DNA of 64,000 nucleotides from Xiphydria camelus. Its lineage: Eukaryota > Arthropoda > Insecta > Hymenoptera > Xiphydriidae. Made by a program: the position numbers and the translations under genes. The notes beneath the pieces were generated by a model. It had not been told where the DNA came from. It did no database searches and worked only from the letters and a program-made list of their open reading frames with translations. The stretch's first letter is position 1, and the number at the start of each line of letters is the position of its first letter. The stretch spans positions 21,244,827 through 21,308,826 of the forward strand of contig OY783196.1 of assembly GCA_963678675.1 (NCBI GenBank), given 5' to 3'. Below are positions 1 through 12,605 of the stretch, one piece after another.

Positions 1-310
1 GACGTTGGTCCGGAAGACATTGCGATAATTCGCTTAATCTCTGGAAGAACGGTTACAGCACGCGATGAGCATCTTACGGTTATTTAGCAAGATATAATTA
101 GCAGCGCGAATAAGAAAATGTACAAAATATTCCTTTATGAGAAATACGAGCCAGAGGATGTTGTTCTAAACTCGCAATGACATTTATTTATACTCGCAGA
201 AACAAGTAATACGAACGTACGTACACAGTATAGAGCATTGCAACAATATTTCAGCAATACTGCTTTATTACATTTACAGGTGCGATATTGCAGAAAGATT
301 GCCGTCATAT

Positions 311-413
311 AACATTTTTTTTTTACTAAAATTGTAGTCATTATAACAATAAATTGACCTCGCCCCGAAATTTAACGCAAACTTTGTAAATGCTACATTA
401 ATTTTTTTCCGTG
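311..413. mobile_element. MITE family E, truncated copy
   Basis: It retains AACATTT at the left, then ACTAAAATTGTAGT, AACAATAAATTGACC and the right end TTTTTTTCCGTG. The left arm and middle are deleted relative to the other three copies. Confidence 0.65.
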
Positions 414-666
414 CACACGTGGTATTACACGAGCATGTAAATTCGCTGTGAATTTTAGCGGAAAATTTCTGAGTAGACACATACGTGTCTGCCATTCCCG
501 CGTGAGAGGATTCGTGCGGTATCATCGCGAAGCGCGACATACCCTTCAAGTGTGAGGTATTTTCTCACATTTGCGTGAGAAACGCTTCGCGTGTACCCGA
601 TGTAAGAACAAGCGCGACGTAACCCTTTGTACAGCGGCGCCGAGTAACGGAAGTAAACAGCGTCGG

Positions 667-668
<2 letters not shown>

Positions 669-716
<48 letters not shown>
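669..716. repeat. (GA)n microsatellite
   Basis: About 23 uninterrupted GA units. Confidence 0.95.
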
Positions 717-719
<3 letters not shown>

Positions 720-2017
720 AATGCCCCTCTGATTTTATTACAATTCTCCGCGTAAACCAGTGACGTGCGAGTAATTCATGTTTGGTGGGGTACTTGCGAA
801 GGTGCTGTCGACACTTATTGCGATCATTTCCGCGGAAAAGATGCAAAGAAAAAGTAAAAACTGGATACATTTCAATTACCGTTACCCTCGTTTAAATAAC
901 ACTAAAGATCCCTGGCGAAATAAATAGCTGTACCCAGTAACAATCATTGCACCGGCAGCCGTTCCAACTGCATTCGCACCGCCGACAATGCGAACTCTCC
1001 AGTTTACCGGCTAGTCGGGTATATTGGTCATATCGCGAGCTTCCGATCGCGGATGCCGATCCTCACACGACTAAAATGCACCGCATTGCATCCACGGTAA
1101 AACTAGGCGTCCTCGTCGTTTTCCAACAGAATTGCTCTACGCGCGCAACGAACAGTAGAATCTGTCCGCGTTGAGTCAGACTCGGTTGTACGGCGCGCCG
1201 CGAGTGAAACGTACCGCCTTTTGCCTCTAACCGAGTGCGGATCGTTCAAAACGTTCGACGCTCAAACGGACGACAACGCACACTGTGTCGCGTGCCACTT
1301 GTGCGTCGAGAATCATTTAAAACTTAGTTCTCGCTCTGTGTACTGTTTTTTTCCATTTATTTGCGCAGCTTTTATGGAATGTCGAGTGCGTTCCCGAAAA
1401 GGCTGGAGTTAAATTGCTAGTTCAAAGCGAGCGATCGGTTTGCTCCTTTTGTACGTTGATCGAGCAATTATTCGAGTATGATTTCAACTGAATAGGACTG
1501 AATAGGAATGCGCGCGAAAACAACTGCAGGTTCTTTTATTTTCTCTTCATTATATTGTAAAACATAAAAATTTTTTTTTGATAATATGCTGCGAAATACT
1601 GATATCTAACTGATTCGAAGCTAATCGTGATAATTTTCCAACCGAATATCTACAATATTCGGTCGTAACCGTGTGGATTCATCGAAGCGAATAATGTAAT
1701 TACGGAAGCAATATCCAGTACGTGCGATCGAGTTGCAGTACCAGGTACTCGAATTTGCGTATAATAGTTCGTTTATCGTATGTATGTACGTCCTATACGT
1801 ATCTGCACGTAAAGAAATAACAACTTAATCAGCTTTCACGATTTATTCCACTTCCCAATTGGAATTTATGGTTTTAATGTTCAGAAATGCTTTAATGAGA
1901 TACTGTAAACTTGGCATGATGATAGCAAGAACTATTCCTGCATTCACGAAATATTTTTTGACCGTAATGTTACCAATCATAATTCAGATACAGTGATCAC
2001 TGATTAGTGATTACACT

Positions 2018-2272
2018 AATTGTAAGGGAAAAGGTCTAATTGAATATGAACCTAATAGAAAAATTTATTTGAGTTCAATAGAAATTTATTCTCATCGAAC
2101 AAAAGTCTACTTGAATTTAATAAATATGTTGCATACTTTTTTAATCGAGTACGAACCTAGTAGAATATTTATCAAATTCAAATAGACGTTTGTTCAATGT
2201 GAATAGAGTCCTATTCATCTCTGATTAATTTTTCTATTATGTTCGTATTCGACTAAAGATATTTTCCTTGTA
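2018..2272. mobile_element. MITE family B, copy 1
   Basis: Long inverted repeats begin AGGGAAAAGGTCTAATTGAA and return as TTCGTATTCGACTAAAGATA. The interior matches the copies at 3160 and 33236. Confidence 0.75.
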
Positions 2273-2678
2273 GTATATTAACTATTCTCAATAACTATAT
2301 CCATTTGCAAATCAGAACCGATGAAAAGACTTTCCAAGTACACATAATACAAAATATTTTCAAATACAAAAAAGGAAAACTTACGACCTAATAAAAAGTC
2401 AAAGAGGCCCTTGCAAAGATAGATGCGAGGGAAGAATCTGCGAGCACTCCGAGAGCGTCACATCACGTCCCATGCTTTATCTCCCGGTTCCCTTCGTACC
2501 ACCCTGGTTGAGATTTTCTTCATTAACTCTAATGCTCCCTCCCTTCTTGTACCCGTTAATGTCGCGCGAAGGAGCACGCGTGCCCCGAGACTTTTAGTCC
2601 ACGTAGACATCCCGAAAGTTTGAGCGCGGGGTCTCACTCGGCTAACTCGTGTGTCGTGAGAAGATAATATTCTCTTAA

Positions 2679-2699
2679 CCCCCCCCCCCCCCCCCCCCC
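2679..2699. repeat. C21 homopolymer
   Basis: Twenty-one cytosines in a row at the edge of a GC-rich block. The length may be an assembly estimate. Confidence 0.9.
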
Positions 2700-3159
2700 G
2701 GGCTCGCGTCGCGCCTGCCCGGCTGAGCGAACTCGCGCGCGCGCACCGCGGGACATTTTTCTGGATTATTAGCGCGGGAGACGTCGCGGCACTCTTTCTC
2801 TCGTACCGCGCCCGATCGATATATATGCCCCGACAGTTTTATTTCTCGGAACGGTCTGCGCGAGAGCCGCTCGAACGCTCTCGCCGCTCGATTTATTACC
2901 CGTACCCACCTATCGAGAGTTGACAAATGGCGCAAAGTGGGGAACAAATGGTAATCGCGGGGATTGCCCGACCTATTTCCTCCTTCGGTCGCCGCAGGGG
3001 GAAGACGTGGCGACACGTAGGCGTTTAGCGGAATGTCATTTTTTTTAATTAAAAAAAGAGCCACCGCCGAGAGAGCGCGCGCATTTATAATCATCCGAGG
3101 GACGTGCAGGAGGAGAATCGCCGTTGGGAGGTTATTAATCGAATAGTTCGTAGAATAAC

Positions 3160-3424
3160 ACCCAGGCAAAAGGTCTAGCTGAATGCGAACCTACTCGAAA
3201 AATTTATTTGAAATGAATAGGAATTTATTCATATTGAACAACAATCTATTTGAATTAGATAAATACTCTACCAAATTCGTACACGATTAAAAAGATATGC
3301 AAAACTTTTATCAAATTCAAATAGACTTTGCTCGATTCGAATAAATTCCTACATACTTATCTCTGATAAATTTGTCTATTATATATATATAGGTTCGTAT
3401 TTAACTAGACCTTTTCTCTCAGTG
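3160..3424. mobile_element. MITE family B, copy 2
   Basis: The ends are AAAAGGTCTAGCTGAATGCG and TAGACCTTTTCTCTCAGTG. It shares AATAGACTTTG and GGTTCGTATTTAA blocks with the other copies and has a short AT microsatellite near its right end. Confidence 0.8.
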
Positions 3425-4661
3425 TAGTTCATGCCGTAATAAGGAGACCGTTCTCGCTAATCTCTAGAGGTGAAGAAAAATTACTTCGTTAAAATGAAGC
3501 AATACATTTTCCAATTTTCTTTCATTGATTCGATCAAACGTATCTTCATCCGGTGCAAATGAATCTCTCCGCGATATTCAGTGTGGATAAAAAATCATTT
3601 CTTCGCGAAGGCAGTAATTGAAGTCGCTCTTCCAGTATTAAGCACATCAGTATACGGTGACTGATTTGAAATGCAGCGACAGCTCGAAGAGCTTTCAGGC
3701 TCGTCCCGCGATATTTCTCCAGCCGACGCGAAAATCCCCTCTCAAAAGATTTCCCGAGGAAATTCCGCCGAGCGACTCTCGCGCTCCTTCTGAAAATTCG
3801 ACACCCCGAGCTCACCCCGGCGCACTTCGCATATTGAAATCCGCGCGCGGCGCACAGCGAGAGGGTATGAAGTACACTTGAGAACCCTTTTATGCTGCAT
3901 AGCGCCACCTACTCCTGATCCGCGCGCTCCGCTCCATTCTCGTCCTTTTCTCACGGTAACGCTTTTAAAGGGTTAGCATATAACGAGCGTGCCATTTCGA
4001 AATGAATACCTCGTTTTCCGCGGAGTCGCTCTCGGCAGTCGGTTATGTACGTCTGTGTGCATATAGACACGTCTGCAGCCGAGCTCGGCGCGGGACGTTC
4101 GTACGCGATTCCACCGGAGGTGACGACGATAAAGGCGGGATTTGTAATTTCTAGGGTGCTTCCACCTTCCCGCCCTCCACGGTCGACGATGCGCGATGGT
4201 CGGATGGACGGGCGCGAGATGCGGGAATTGCGTTCGTAAAAAATGCAAATGACAATAAAGGCCTTTCTTTTACGACCGCGGCACCTAAAAAGTCCGATTA
4301 TTGCTCCACTCCGCGGGGGGGTGGTCCCGCACCGCCGCCGTTCGCGTAACCCGCGAGAATCGGAATAGAGAGCGCGGCACTTTTATATTCGCGCGGGTTC
4401 CATCCCTTTCACGGAGCGCGATGAATGCGGCTTCGAGAGTTTCCCGCACCCTCCACCCTTCCCACCCTTGTCATCCGCCTTTCTGGTCCCTCGCTTAAAG
4501 GCGTAAAAGGGGCGAGTTATTTATATATGTACGCGTGGTATATAGGTGAAGCATGTGCGTATATCTATCCACGTTTTTAGGGCAGTGTCGCTGCATCGCG
4601 CGACGGTATGGGGTTGTTTGTTCGATTTCGCCGAGGCGCGCCACTATACGTAAGATATTGA

Positions 4662-4679
4662 GGGGGGGGGGGGGGGGGG
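4662..4679. repeat. G18 homopolymer
   Basis: Eighteen guanines in a row. Confidence 0.9.
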
Positions 4680-4847
4680 AGAAACGGAATCTGACGTAAT
4701 ATACATTTCTCTCAAGTACGTATAACTCTGTAGTTTTACATATTAAAAGGGGAATGTATGGTTGAATGCTACGGATGGATATTTTTAAATAAATATTTTC
4801 GATGTCACTAGAAAATATTTAGCAAGATACCCGTTCTAACGTACGCA

Positions 4848-5270
4848 GTTGGAAATATTGTGTTGGAATCGGTCCACTCATTTTTGTATGTAAAAGTAAA
4901 CCACAAAAAGACCGATGCCAGTATATTTTACTGTATTTACAGTAAAAGGGGTGCACATGAGGGTTTTTGGATGTTTCTACAGTGTTGTACGATAATTTTT
5001 TCTTTTAAAACCATTAAATTGTGATAATTTACATTACAATGTACTCGTTTCTAAAGGAAAACTGTTCTTCAGCACGATAAGAATATCCGAGAATTCTTAT
5101 TACTTGTATCAGTCTTTCCGTGACTGATTTTTCATGTTAATTTAAGATGCTTCGCTTTAATTTTAACATTTTTTGCATTAATTTTAACACAAAAAATGCT
5201 GGATCATAACACGAAGAATCAGTTGATTTTAAATATAAAAATAGGCTGACCAATTCCAACATAAAATCTT
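4848..5270. mobile_element. MITE family I, copy with an internal insertion
   Basis: GTTGGAATCGGTCCACTCAT at the left and the matching block near 5250 form the arms, and TTAATTTTAACA repeats occur inside. Relative to the copy at 44032 it carries about 210 extra bases (roughly 4908-5117) of unknown origin. Confidence 0.6.
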
Positions 5271-6493
5271 CAACCATGGTGTACGAGTATGTAACTATCG
5301 TTTCTTTCTCAATACGTAATACCTACATTTCACCGTGTACGAAATCTTCCTCCCCTAGCGGATAATTTGCAATTCCAATAACGCCCCGTTTAAATTACTC
5401 ACAGCTAGATACAGCGCGGATAAGAAATTGTTGCATCTCAAGCCAAATGAATTCGTCCTCTTCCGCGCGGCTACTCTTCGCGATTTCTCAAGCATTTCGA
5501 ATTGAGGAGAAGATAAATTCCGAGAACGCGGGTACCCCTCTTTTCTTCTTTTTCCTTCCTTTACGTGGAATAATATCGTTGACGAGGAATCGCGTCTCGA
5601 CCCCCTCTCGATGATCGTGGCTATTTACGTTCCCGAGTTCCATAACGGGCTCGCGTGAGCTCTCCTCTGTGGAGAGAGAAAACGGAGAGTTTAGCTCGAC
5701 GTCGAGGGATGGAGCGGTATAGGGCGTACGCTATACGGTTCCTCCGAACCGCGAAAAGTAGGGAGGAAGGTATACCCCGGTAGATTCCGCGGCAAGGTTT
5801 GTTCGGGGTTGTATTACGAACGTGATAGGAATTCGCATACGGCCGAAATGGACCTCGTCGTTTTACGGTTTCGGGTAGCATCTCCTTTCCCCGTCGTGGA
5901 GCATTTCTCATTATCGACGTCCGACCTGGCCGCCCGGCAACGTTCGCAAAACTTGGAAATGGAATAAGTTTCATTCGCCGCCCCTCCCCGATTCCTCCGG
6001 CCGTACGAGTCCCGCGTTTGTCCCGCGGCGAGAGGAATGTACGCGAGTTCCGCGCGTGGATGCCCGACATTTCCCGCGTTTGCGAATTCCCTGGCGTATC
6101 GATATTTGCAGCCGTGAGGAGGGAGCCGTGTCTGTAGCATACCGACACAGGGCAAAGTGCGCCTCGAGTGCAGACACGAGAATTATTGCACCTTGGCTCG
6201 GATATCTTTGACGCTCTCACGCCCCCGCGTTTGTGTACAGTGTTCTGATACCTTCTCCGTATCGTACGTTCGAGGTGGATTCCGAGTTTTATCTTTGAGA
6301 GAACGACTGACGTCTTGTTTTTCAGATTTCTTATACAGACGCCTATAGGATACGCGTGCGTACCGGATATCCGTTATTATGCATCGCGATATGACGGGGT
6401 TGCCTTATAAGGTTAAAATGACGACACTTCAGAGTTACAGGAATTGGCATGCAACAGGGTACATACGAATATAGTACATAACCATTTCCGTTA

Positions 6494-6915
6494 CACTGAT
6501 TGTGAGAGAAAAAATTGCCGATGCTAATGAAATATTTTCTTTGATCAAAAATCTGATATAATTACAGGATCAAGCCATACCGTTTCCTTCGTGCAAGAAA
6601 ATATTTCATAGGTTTGAGTAATTGTTTTTTTTTTTTCGCGTAAGGAAAATTTCTTTTCCCAACGAAGGTATTCTTGAATCAGGAACATACATATGAGGAG
6701 CACAGTTCCAAAACTCATTTAGTCCATTCGCAGTTTGTCTTATAATCGCTAAACTATTAGCAATTATAGGACAAACTGCGAATGGACTAAACGAGTTTTG
6801 GAACTGTGCTCCTCATATATTCTTCGACCGTGAATCTTTAGTCTGACAAATTTTTAAGATCGTGTTTTTGGCTCAAGAAATATTTGTTTGATACTGTCAA
6901 TTATTTCTCTCAGTG
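6494..6915. mobile_element. MITE family A, copy 1, interrupted by a fold-back
   Basis: The ends read CACTG..AGAGAAAAAATTG and CAATTATTTCTCTCAGTG. The interior, with TTCTTGAATCA and CGTGCA(A/G)GAAAATAT blocks, matches copy 2 at 41002-41289. A fold-back at 6691-6818 splits it exactly where copy 2 is continuous. Confidence 0.8.
6691..6818. mobile_element. fold-back MITE (~128 bp) inserted in family A copy 1
   Basis: The arms run inward from ATATGAGGAGCACAGTTCCA and are almost perfect over about 58 bases each. The sequence sits between TA-rich flanks. The related copy at 41 kb reads straight through (GAATATATATTC) at this position. Confidence 0.8.
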
Positions 6916-7059
6916 GATAGCGCCTTAGACACATTTAAACAAACACTTCGTACAGAAAAATTTCTCGTTCATTCGTTATCGCGAAGCTTGCTGCTACCGA
7001 TGTTAATATTTTAATAAAGCTATTGTACGTTGTATTATTTTTCCTAATTTTGACATACA

Positions 7060-7407
7060 TACCGTATGTCCCACTCTGTACGGGCCAGTTTGAATTTACC
7101 TTCGGGGAAGCTTGGTCGGTACCTACTTGAGTGATTTAATACCGGTAGAAGTCGAGTCGGTAGTTAGAGTTGGTGTCAATTCGGGAGATCGAAACGTCTA
7201 ACCTCAAAATTATGGATTTAAATGGAATGGAAATTACTCACCATTATTCACAAATTCATAATTTCGAGGTTAGACGCTTCGATCTCCCGAATTGACACCA
7301 ACTCTAACTACCGACTCGACTTCTACCGGTATTAAATCACTCAAGTACCGACCAAGCCTCCCCGAAGGTAACTTCAAACTGGCCCGTACAGAGTGGGACA
7401 TACGGTA
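7060..7407. repeat. 348-base fold-back with ~160-base arms
   Basis: The left arm starts TACCGTATGTCCCACTCTGT and the right arm ends with its exact complement. Over about 160 bases I count roughly six substitutions and one 4-base gap. The loop is under 35 bases. Confidence 0.9.
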
Positions 7408-7954
7408 AATGATGCTGATAATGTAGGTACCATCGGTACACCACATTTTGCCTCATATTTCCTGATACGTTCTTTTAACTTTTAATAACTCTGAAGATCA
7501 ACGAGGCTAGAAAATTGAGAAGAAAAACGCGATCTCATAAACGACGACGAAAAAATAGAGTCATCTCTGCATTTCATAAGGAGACCTTAATTAAAAACGA
7601 AAACTTATTACGCGATATGGAAGACATTCTCATTTGCGTGTATAGGTATAGCGCACACACTCCCACCGCGCCTTCGACTTCTCGTTTCAGTCGTACAAGT
7701 TCCGAACGAGTCCGCAACGCGATTTGCCGCCATAAAGCGGACTTACAGCCGACGACGCGGTACCATAAATAACGCAAGGCCTTGACATTTCTGACGGGCG
7801 AGACGACGACGTCGCATTCTCCTGAAAACCGAGAGAGGATTTCCCTCTTCACTCGTACAGCGCGGATCGTGCCTTTACGTCTCTCGGTTCCGCGCGTACG
7901 CGGCGACTAGTTATCAAGGCAAGAGGAAACGTCGCGCGAGCGCGGATGACTCAC

Positions 7955-8095
7955 CGGAGAACAGTTCCAGGAACTTCTCGACGCCGTAGCTGCCGGGAAA
8001 CCGATAGTTTGGATCCCTCACCGCATCGCCGCTGTGCACCTTCACTCGCTTGATCATGAAGCTAATATTATCCGGTCTGCCGTCTTGATTGAAAT
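7955..8095 (-). CDS. kuz: ADAM10/Kuzbanian-type metalloprotease, catalytic-domain exon (last in window)
   Basis: The split Asp codon plus FNQDGRPDNISFMIKRVKVH, then DPNYRFPGSYGVEKFLELFS, is the second block of the ADAM10 reprolysin domain (family pattern DF..-NISFM-KRI, then FPNIGVEKFLEL). NIS is a potential N-glycosylation site. The acceptor is ttacAG|ATTTC and the donor is TCTCCG|GTGAGT. The 141 bases split as 2 + 138 + 1. The next exon should begin with acidic residues and lead to the HExxHxxGxxHD zinc site. No such coding sequence is visible between this exon and base 1, so the intron after it exceeds 7.9 kb and the catalytic site lies outside the window. Confidence 0.93.
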
Positions 8096-8196
8096 CTGTA
8101 ACAAGTCAAGAACAACGTCTCCAATTAACCCCGTCGGTAAACTTTCCGTGCGATTACGTCGATTTCCGGTGCGTCCGTCCGAAGTTTCGGCCGCTG

Positions 8197-8831
8197 CGCT
8201 GAGAAAAAGAATTAATTGCATCTACTGATAAGTACTTGCGGGACCGCCAGTAATCGTTTATTTACATCAATTCAATCTTTTTTCATATTAATTTGATTTT
8301 TCTTTCTTGCAACCCATGACTGTACACTGAGAGAAAAATCCGGTCGAGAGAACTGTAATTTCACCAGAAATCGTGGCCAATTTTGGCGCCGATCGCGATT
8401 CCATAGTTGTTCTAAATAATAAGATTCTGGTTATAGTAACAAGAAATTAAGATTACTGCAACCAGGTCAACCTGCAGCATGGTCGATAGATGTCCCCAAC
8501 CTTTTTTTATATAGTTAACACGACTATTTACTAATATTATTGATCTTATTTTGTGGATAATCAAACTATAGTCTACGGCTATCACAAACTACAATCTTAT
8601 TGCTACTATGAGCGTACAACAAAGTACATTTCGACTGCATTCTTGGTCTGTCAAATTGTAAATATGGTACTGGCAACCAGGAAAATTCAATCTTGCGATT
8701 ACGGTTGCATTTACTACTCACTTTTCTCTCAGTGTAATTGATGTATTAAAAGATTGTGTATTCATGTAAAACATAATTACTTGCGATCTCCCACAAGTGA
8801 TTTTCAGTAGATCCAGCTAATTCGTTTTCTG
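8197..8831. mobile_element. MITE family D, copy 1, split by a family C MITE
   Basis: The left part (8197-8322) and right part (8735-8831) together match the intact copy at 16717-16969, including TGAGAAAAAGAATTAATTG and CAGTAGATCCA. The intervening 410 bases are a complete family C element. Confidence 0.85.
8325..8734. mobile_element. MITE family C, copy 1, nested in family D
   Basis: It starts CACTGAGAGAAAAATCCG, ends CTTTTCTCTCAGTG, and is flanked by TA on both sides. The interior blocks ACCAGAAATCGTGG and GCAGCATGGTCGA recur in reverse orientation at 37969-38381. Confidence 0.85.
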
Positions 8832-10341
8832 TATGCGGATGCTTCGATGACCGTCGTATCGATTGTAACGCCGAATGCGTCGACGATTCCGGTTGATGAA
8901 TTCAAACTCGCTACCCGCGTCATGAAACTTCGTCCGATACGAGCGCTCTTCCGGACACTTCGAAGGTCCTCATTCGCCACGATTGGAAGCACTTCATACG
9001 AATCGATAATCCGATCGGGAGTTCTCCGTGTAATCCAAAGATCAGACCGATCGGATTAGACGGTCGACTTATCCAAGGATTTTTTCCAATAACGACGCGA
9101 AGGATCGTTCGCGTGGATATTACCCGCCGTTCGTACGACTCGTCCGAGGAGTACGACGACGAAACCTCCGGATGGCGCACCACCGGAAACGACGTAGTCA
9201 CGCGAAGAACTCGCGCACTTTCCGCAAGTTCCCCGTCCGATCGCGTCGACGGGATGAAGTGGATACGAGCGAGAGGTATAGAACGAGCGGCGTGTGGAGC
9301 TTTTAAACTCGCACGGGTCGTCGCGCTTCGGTGGGATTGGAACAGCGGGGTGGAACGGGCGAGCGAACTGGCAATTGGCAAGGATGGGCGCGAGATAAAC
9401 TAGTTAGCGCGAGAGAGGCGCGCGTCGGCTGATCGCAAACATGTTTTCCCCGGGGTGAAAACTTTCCCCGGTAATTGCTTATCTGATTTCCTTCGGCCGC
9501 GTCGCATCGTCGCTTCGCAGTGCGGCAGACTTTTCCGCGCGGCGAGAGTTCGAGGTTTCGATTATGACGGCGCTAACGCAATTTCGCGCGTATACCTGTA
9601 TGTTGTTAGTTATGACGGCGTGATAGATGCGAGGGTGTATTACCTGCGGGGTTTGCGCGAGGGAATATACTTTCGATCTGTCGGCTCGTCGGGGAGGCAT
9701 CGTACACTCCATTCGCAGTGGAGACTGTGGAGCGACGGAAATTGTCGAGATAACTTGATTGGAGAACGAGAAATTACGGAGGAGAAGAGGGATATTCGTA
9801 ACTTACTCGAACGTTTGCGAAATAGGGTTGTAGTTTGAGGAAAGTACAGTTTTCTTGCCCTTTGGATGTCGCCTAACTTAATTGTACAAGATTGAAACGA
9901 ATTACACGAGGGATACTGGGTATAAGCATGTAATACAAGAATTACGATTTCATGTATAACACATGAGATTGGGTGGATCAGCGATCGATTCCAGAGATTC
10001 CGATTTTTCGCATAGCCCCTTCCCATTTTATTCAATTTTTCGCAAAAATTAAAATCTTCGGAATTGGAGTCTCGACCACCCTATCCGATGTATTTTTGGA
10101 CGCTGAATCCGAAAATCGCTATTATATTGATGAACTCTCACAGGAAGACCGAGATATAGATGATTTATTGTGGAAAAATAATTCTTTTTTTGTACGCAAA
10201 GTCGCTGATATCTTATTGTTGATACAACTCGAATGGTTACGGAGAAAAAAGAGCTACACGAATTACAATCCGATTGGCATAAACTACGACTCCGCCTCCA
10301 GAAAGCTTTACGAAATTACACAGTAATTAAATATTTTCCTG

Positions 10342-10542
10342 CACGGACAAAAATAAATCATAACATTTACAAAGTTTGTAGTAAACTTCCGAACATAGCC
10401 AATTTATTGTTATGATAACTACAATTTTAGTAACAAATTTAAGTAGAACTTGTAGAAGTTGCAAGCGTTACTGTAATTTTTACGAAAATCGTAGCTATCG
10501 TAACAAACTTTGTAAATCCTACGCCTTATTTTCTCCCGCGTG
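10342..10542. mobile_element. MITE family E copy
   Basis: It starts CACGGACAAAAATAAATCAT and ends ATTTTCTCCCGCGTG. Shared blocks are GTAACATTTAC-like ends, CTTGTAGAAGTTGC and ACAATTTTAGTA. Confidence 0.7.
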
Positions 10543-12605
10543 AGGAACCAATAGAGATTTCTGTGTAAGCAGATATTATTATATATATGGTTAAACTATA
10601 ATAGTATCTGTATACCAGTTGTAAACAATAAATAGAAATATGTCCTCTGCACAAATTCTTGAAAATAAGCTCGAGTCTCGGCGTCACCGGATGAGACGAT
10701 ACAAATTGCTAATTTCTTTATTTCCGTGGTCTCAAAAGCGGATGCATTTTTGCATTCAAAGTGTAAGTGTCAAATTACAGTCTCCATGAATACTTTCATG
10801 GCAAACCATTCTGTATTTCCCAGATACCGAAATACACCTATACAGTCTCCCCGCACTCCGAACGTGCGAGCCGATGAGACGACAAAGGAAATCAACGAAA
10901 ACTTCGGACCGTAAACGAGACGTTGTTTTTTTTGTCCATTTGGAAGAAACCAGAGTCCCGGCAAATTGAATTCTGCGGATTCTATTTCGTTCAATGTCCC
11001 CTGACTCCTCGGTTTGCGAACCGCCGGGCGCTTCGGACCCGGCGGGAAGTAACAGCAGACTAATTAAAAGTTCTCGCCTTCGTCTCCCGTCCCGCTAAGT
11101 TATCTTTCGATCCGATTTACCCGCCCTCCTCACAGCCGCCATTATCCCTTTCGCGTCACTCGCGAAATGCTTTCAAAAGGCCAGTTACTTTCTCGGACGT
11201 GAAAATGCAGAGCAAAAGAGGGAAGCCGGCTGCAAAGGGAGAGGAGAAAGAGCAGGAGAAGGTGGACGAGAAGTGCAAATATCATTAGTCGTCCCGGTCT
11301 CTATTTCCGTCTGAAAGCCCTTCCGGTACTCCTCTTACCCCCCTCCTCCTCTTCCCATCCGTGGCCCTCGTTTCTACCAGACGACTCCGAACGATTTACA
11401 GAAAATGAACATTTTCGAGGGGTTCTAGACGCTTACGAACAGTGTCAATGGGATGGATTCTCGTATCGCAATTTTTTTCATCCGATCAATGAGAGTCGTG
11501 AAACTCGCGTGCGAGCTCCTCGTCAAAGGAGGAGAGATTCCTGTGACGCCTGGAAAGCGAAACGAATTACTAGCTTTTTTTTACATCTTTTGGATGCCTA
11601 GTCGATTGAGACTCGATTCGAACGCAATTTTGTAGAAACGGAATCAAATGTACAGGAGAGGAAAAAGAAGCGGTGTGTGTTAATGTAATACATCAGAGAA
11701 AGTAATACGGTAGGAAAGTGTGAAGTATTCTCATAGGATTCACACATCTACGAGGAAATGAGCGTGTTGATGAATTCAATTTTCACCAAACGAATTTTCT
11801 TGCTATAAGTTTTACGAATAAGTACGAAGAATCATTTGAAGCATTTCGTTTTATATATCCTAAATCTTGAAATATCTGAAATACTTTATTTCTTCGGAGT
11901 TCTGTACATAAAGCGTCCAATAAACTGATGCAATAACAATTAAGAATTGTAACGACTTTCATTTCCTTCTAAACATCCCTATACAATTTCTCGTAGAAGA
12001 ATATCCTTATAAGTACCTCGTTAACCCAGTTGATGTTACGTGCGTTATTTGATTACGATTCATTCTATAGGAAGCTGGATTGATGCGCAATGTAGGACAC
12101 GGATACGGAAGCAGGTAGGTACGCTTAACATGCCAACGACCCCGTAAGAACCTAACTTTTTTCCACGCGCGATATTTCATGGCCGCTTTAACGTAATTAT
12201 CTTCCCGCCCAACGGTCAGGCATCCCTGTATCTCGCCTACGGAATTACGAGTGCGAGGCGCGAAAGCGCAATTCAGCCGGTGAATTTAATGCCGGTTTAC
12301 ACACCAAAGCCCCGTAAGCTCGGGCAAAGCGAATATAACTGCAGGGTCTCGGCTTTTTTTCAGCTTATAGGCACACCCCTCGTAAAAGAGCATAGCGGGT
12401 CTTTATTGATGGACGGCCGAAGGGAAGAATTTTCTAAAGGGGGATGCGGAGATATGACACCGATCTTTTCTCACGTCAGCGAAACGAAATCAAGTCGCAT
12501 AATCTTTGTTCCTTTGTGAGAATTCTTTTGTATCGTACTTCTCGATGTAAGTAAAAATGTTCAAGGATAAAAGAATCTCATTGGGTATACAAAATAATTA
12601 TTGGA

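Larger units (their letters stand above)
1..7954 (-). other. ADAM10 intron, 3' portion (runs off the window)
   Basis: This is intron downstream of the exon at 7955. It holds two family B MITEs (2018-2272, 3160-3424), a truncated family E element (311-413), a family I element (4848-5270), a family A MITE interrupted by a fold-back (6494-6915), and a 348-base fold-back (7060-7407). Homopolymer and GA tracts are listed separately. GC-rich stretches at about 2690-3130, 3700-4500 and 5600-6300 carry overlapping Arg/Ser/Pro-rich ORFs without recognisable domains. No exon was found in it. Confidence 0.7.

Noticed and set aside
2675..3169. 164-codon minus-strand ORF ending in polyglycine
   Set aside because: The glycine run is the C21 homopolymer read through, and the rest has no recognisable domain.
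5621..6220. 199-codon minus-strand ORF
   Set aside because: It is Arg/Ser-rich, lies in a GC-rich block with overlapping ORFs in other frames, and shows no domain or splice-site support for joining the ADAM10 exons.
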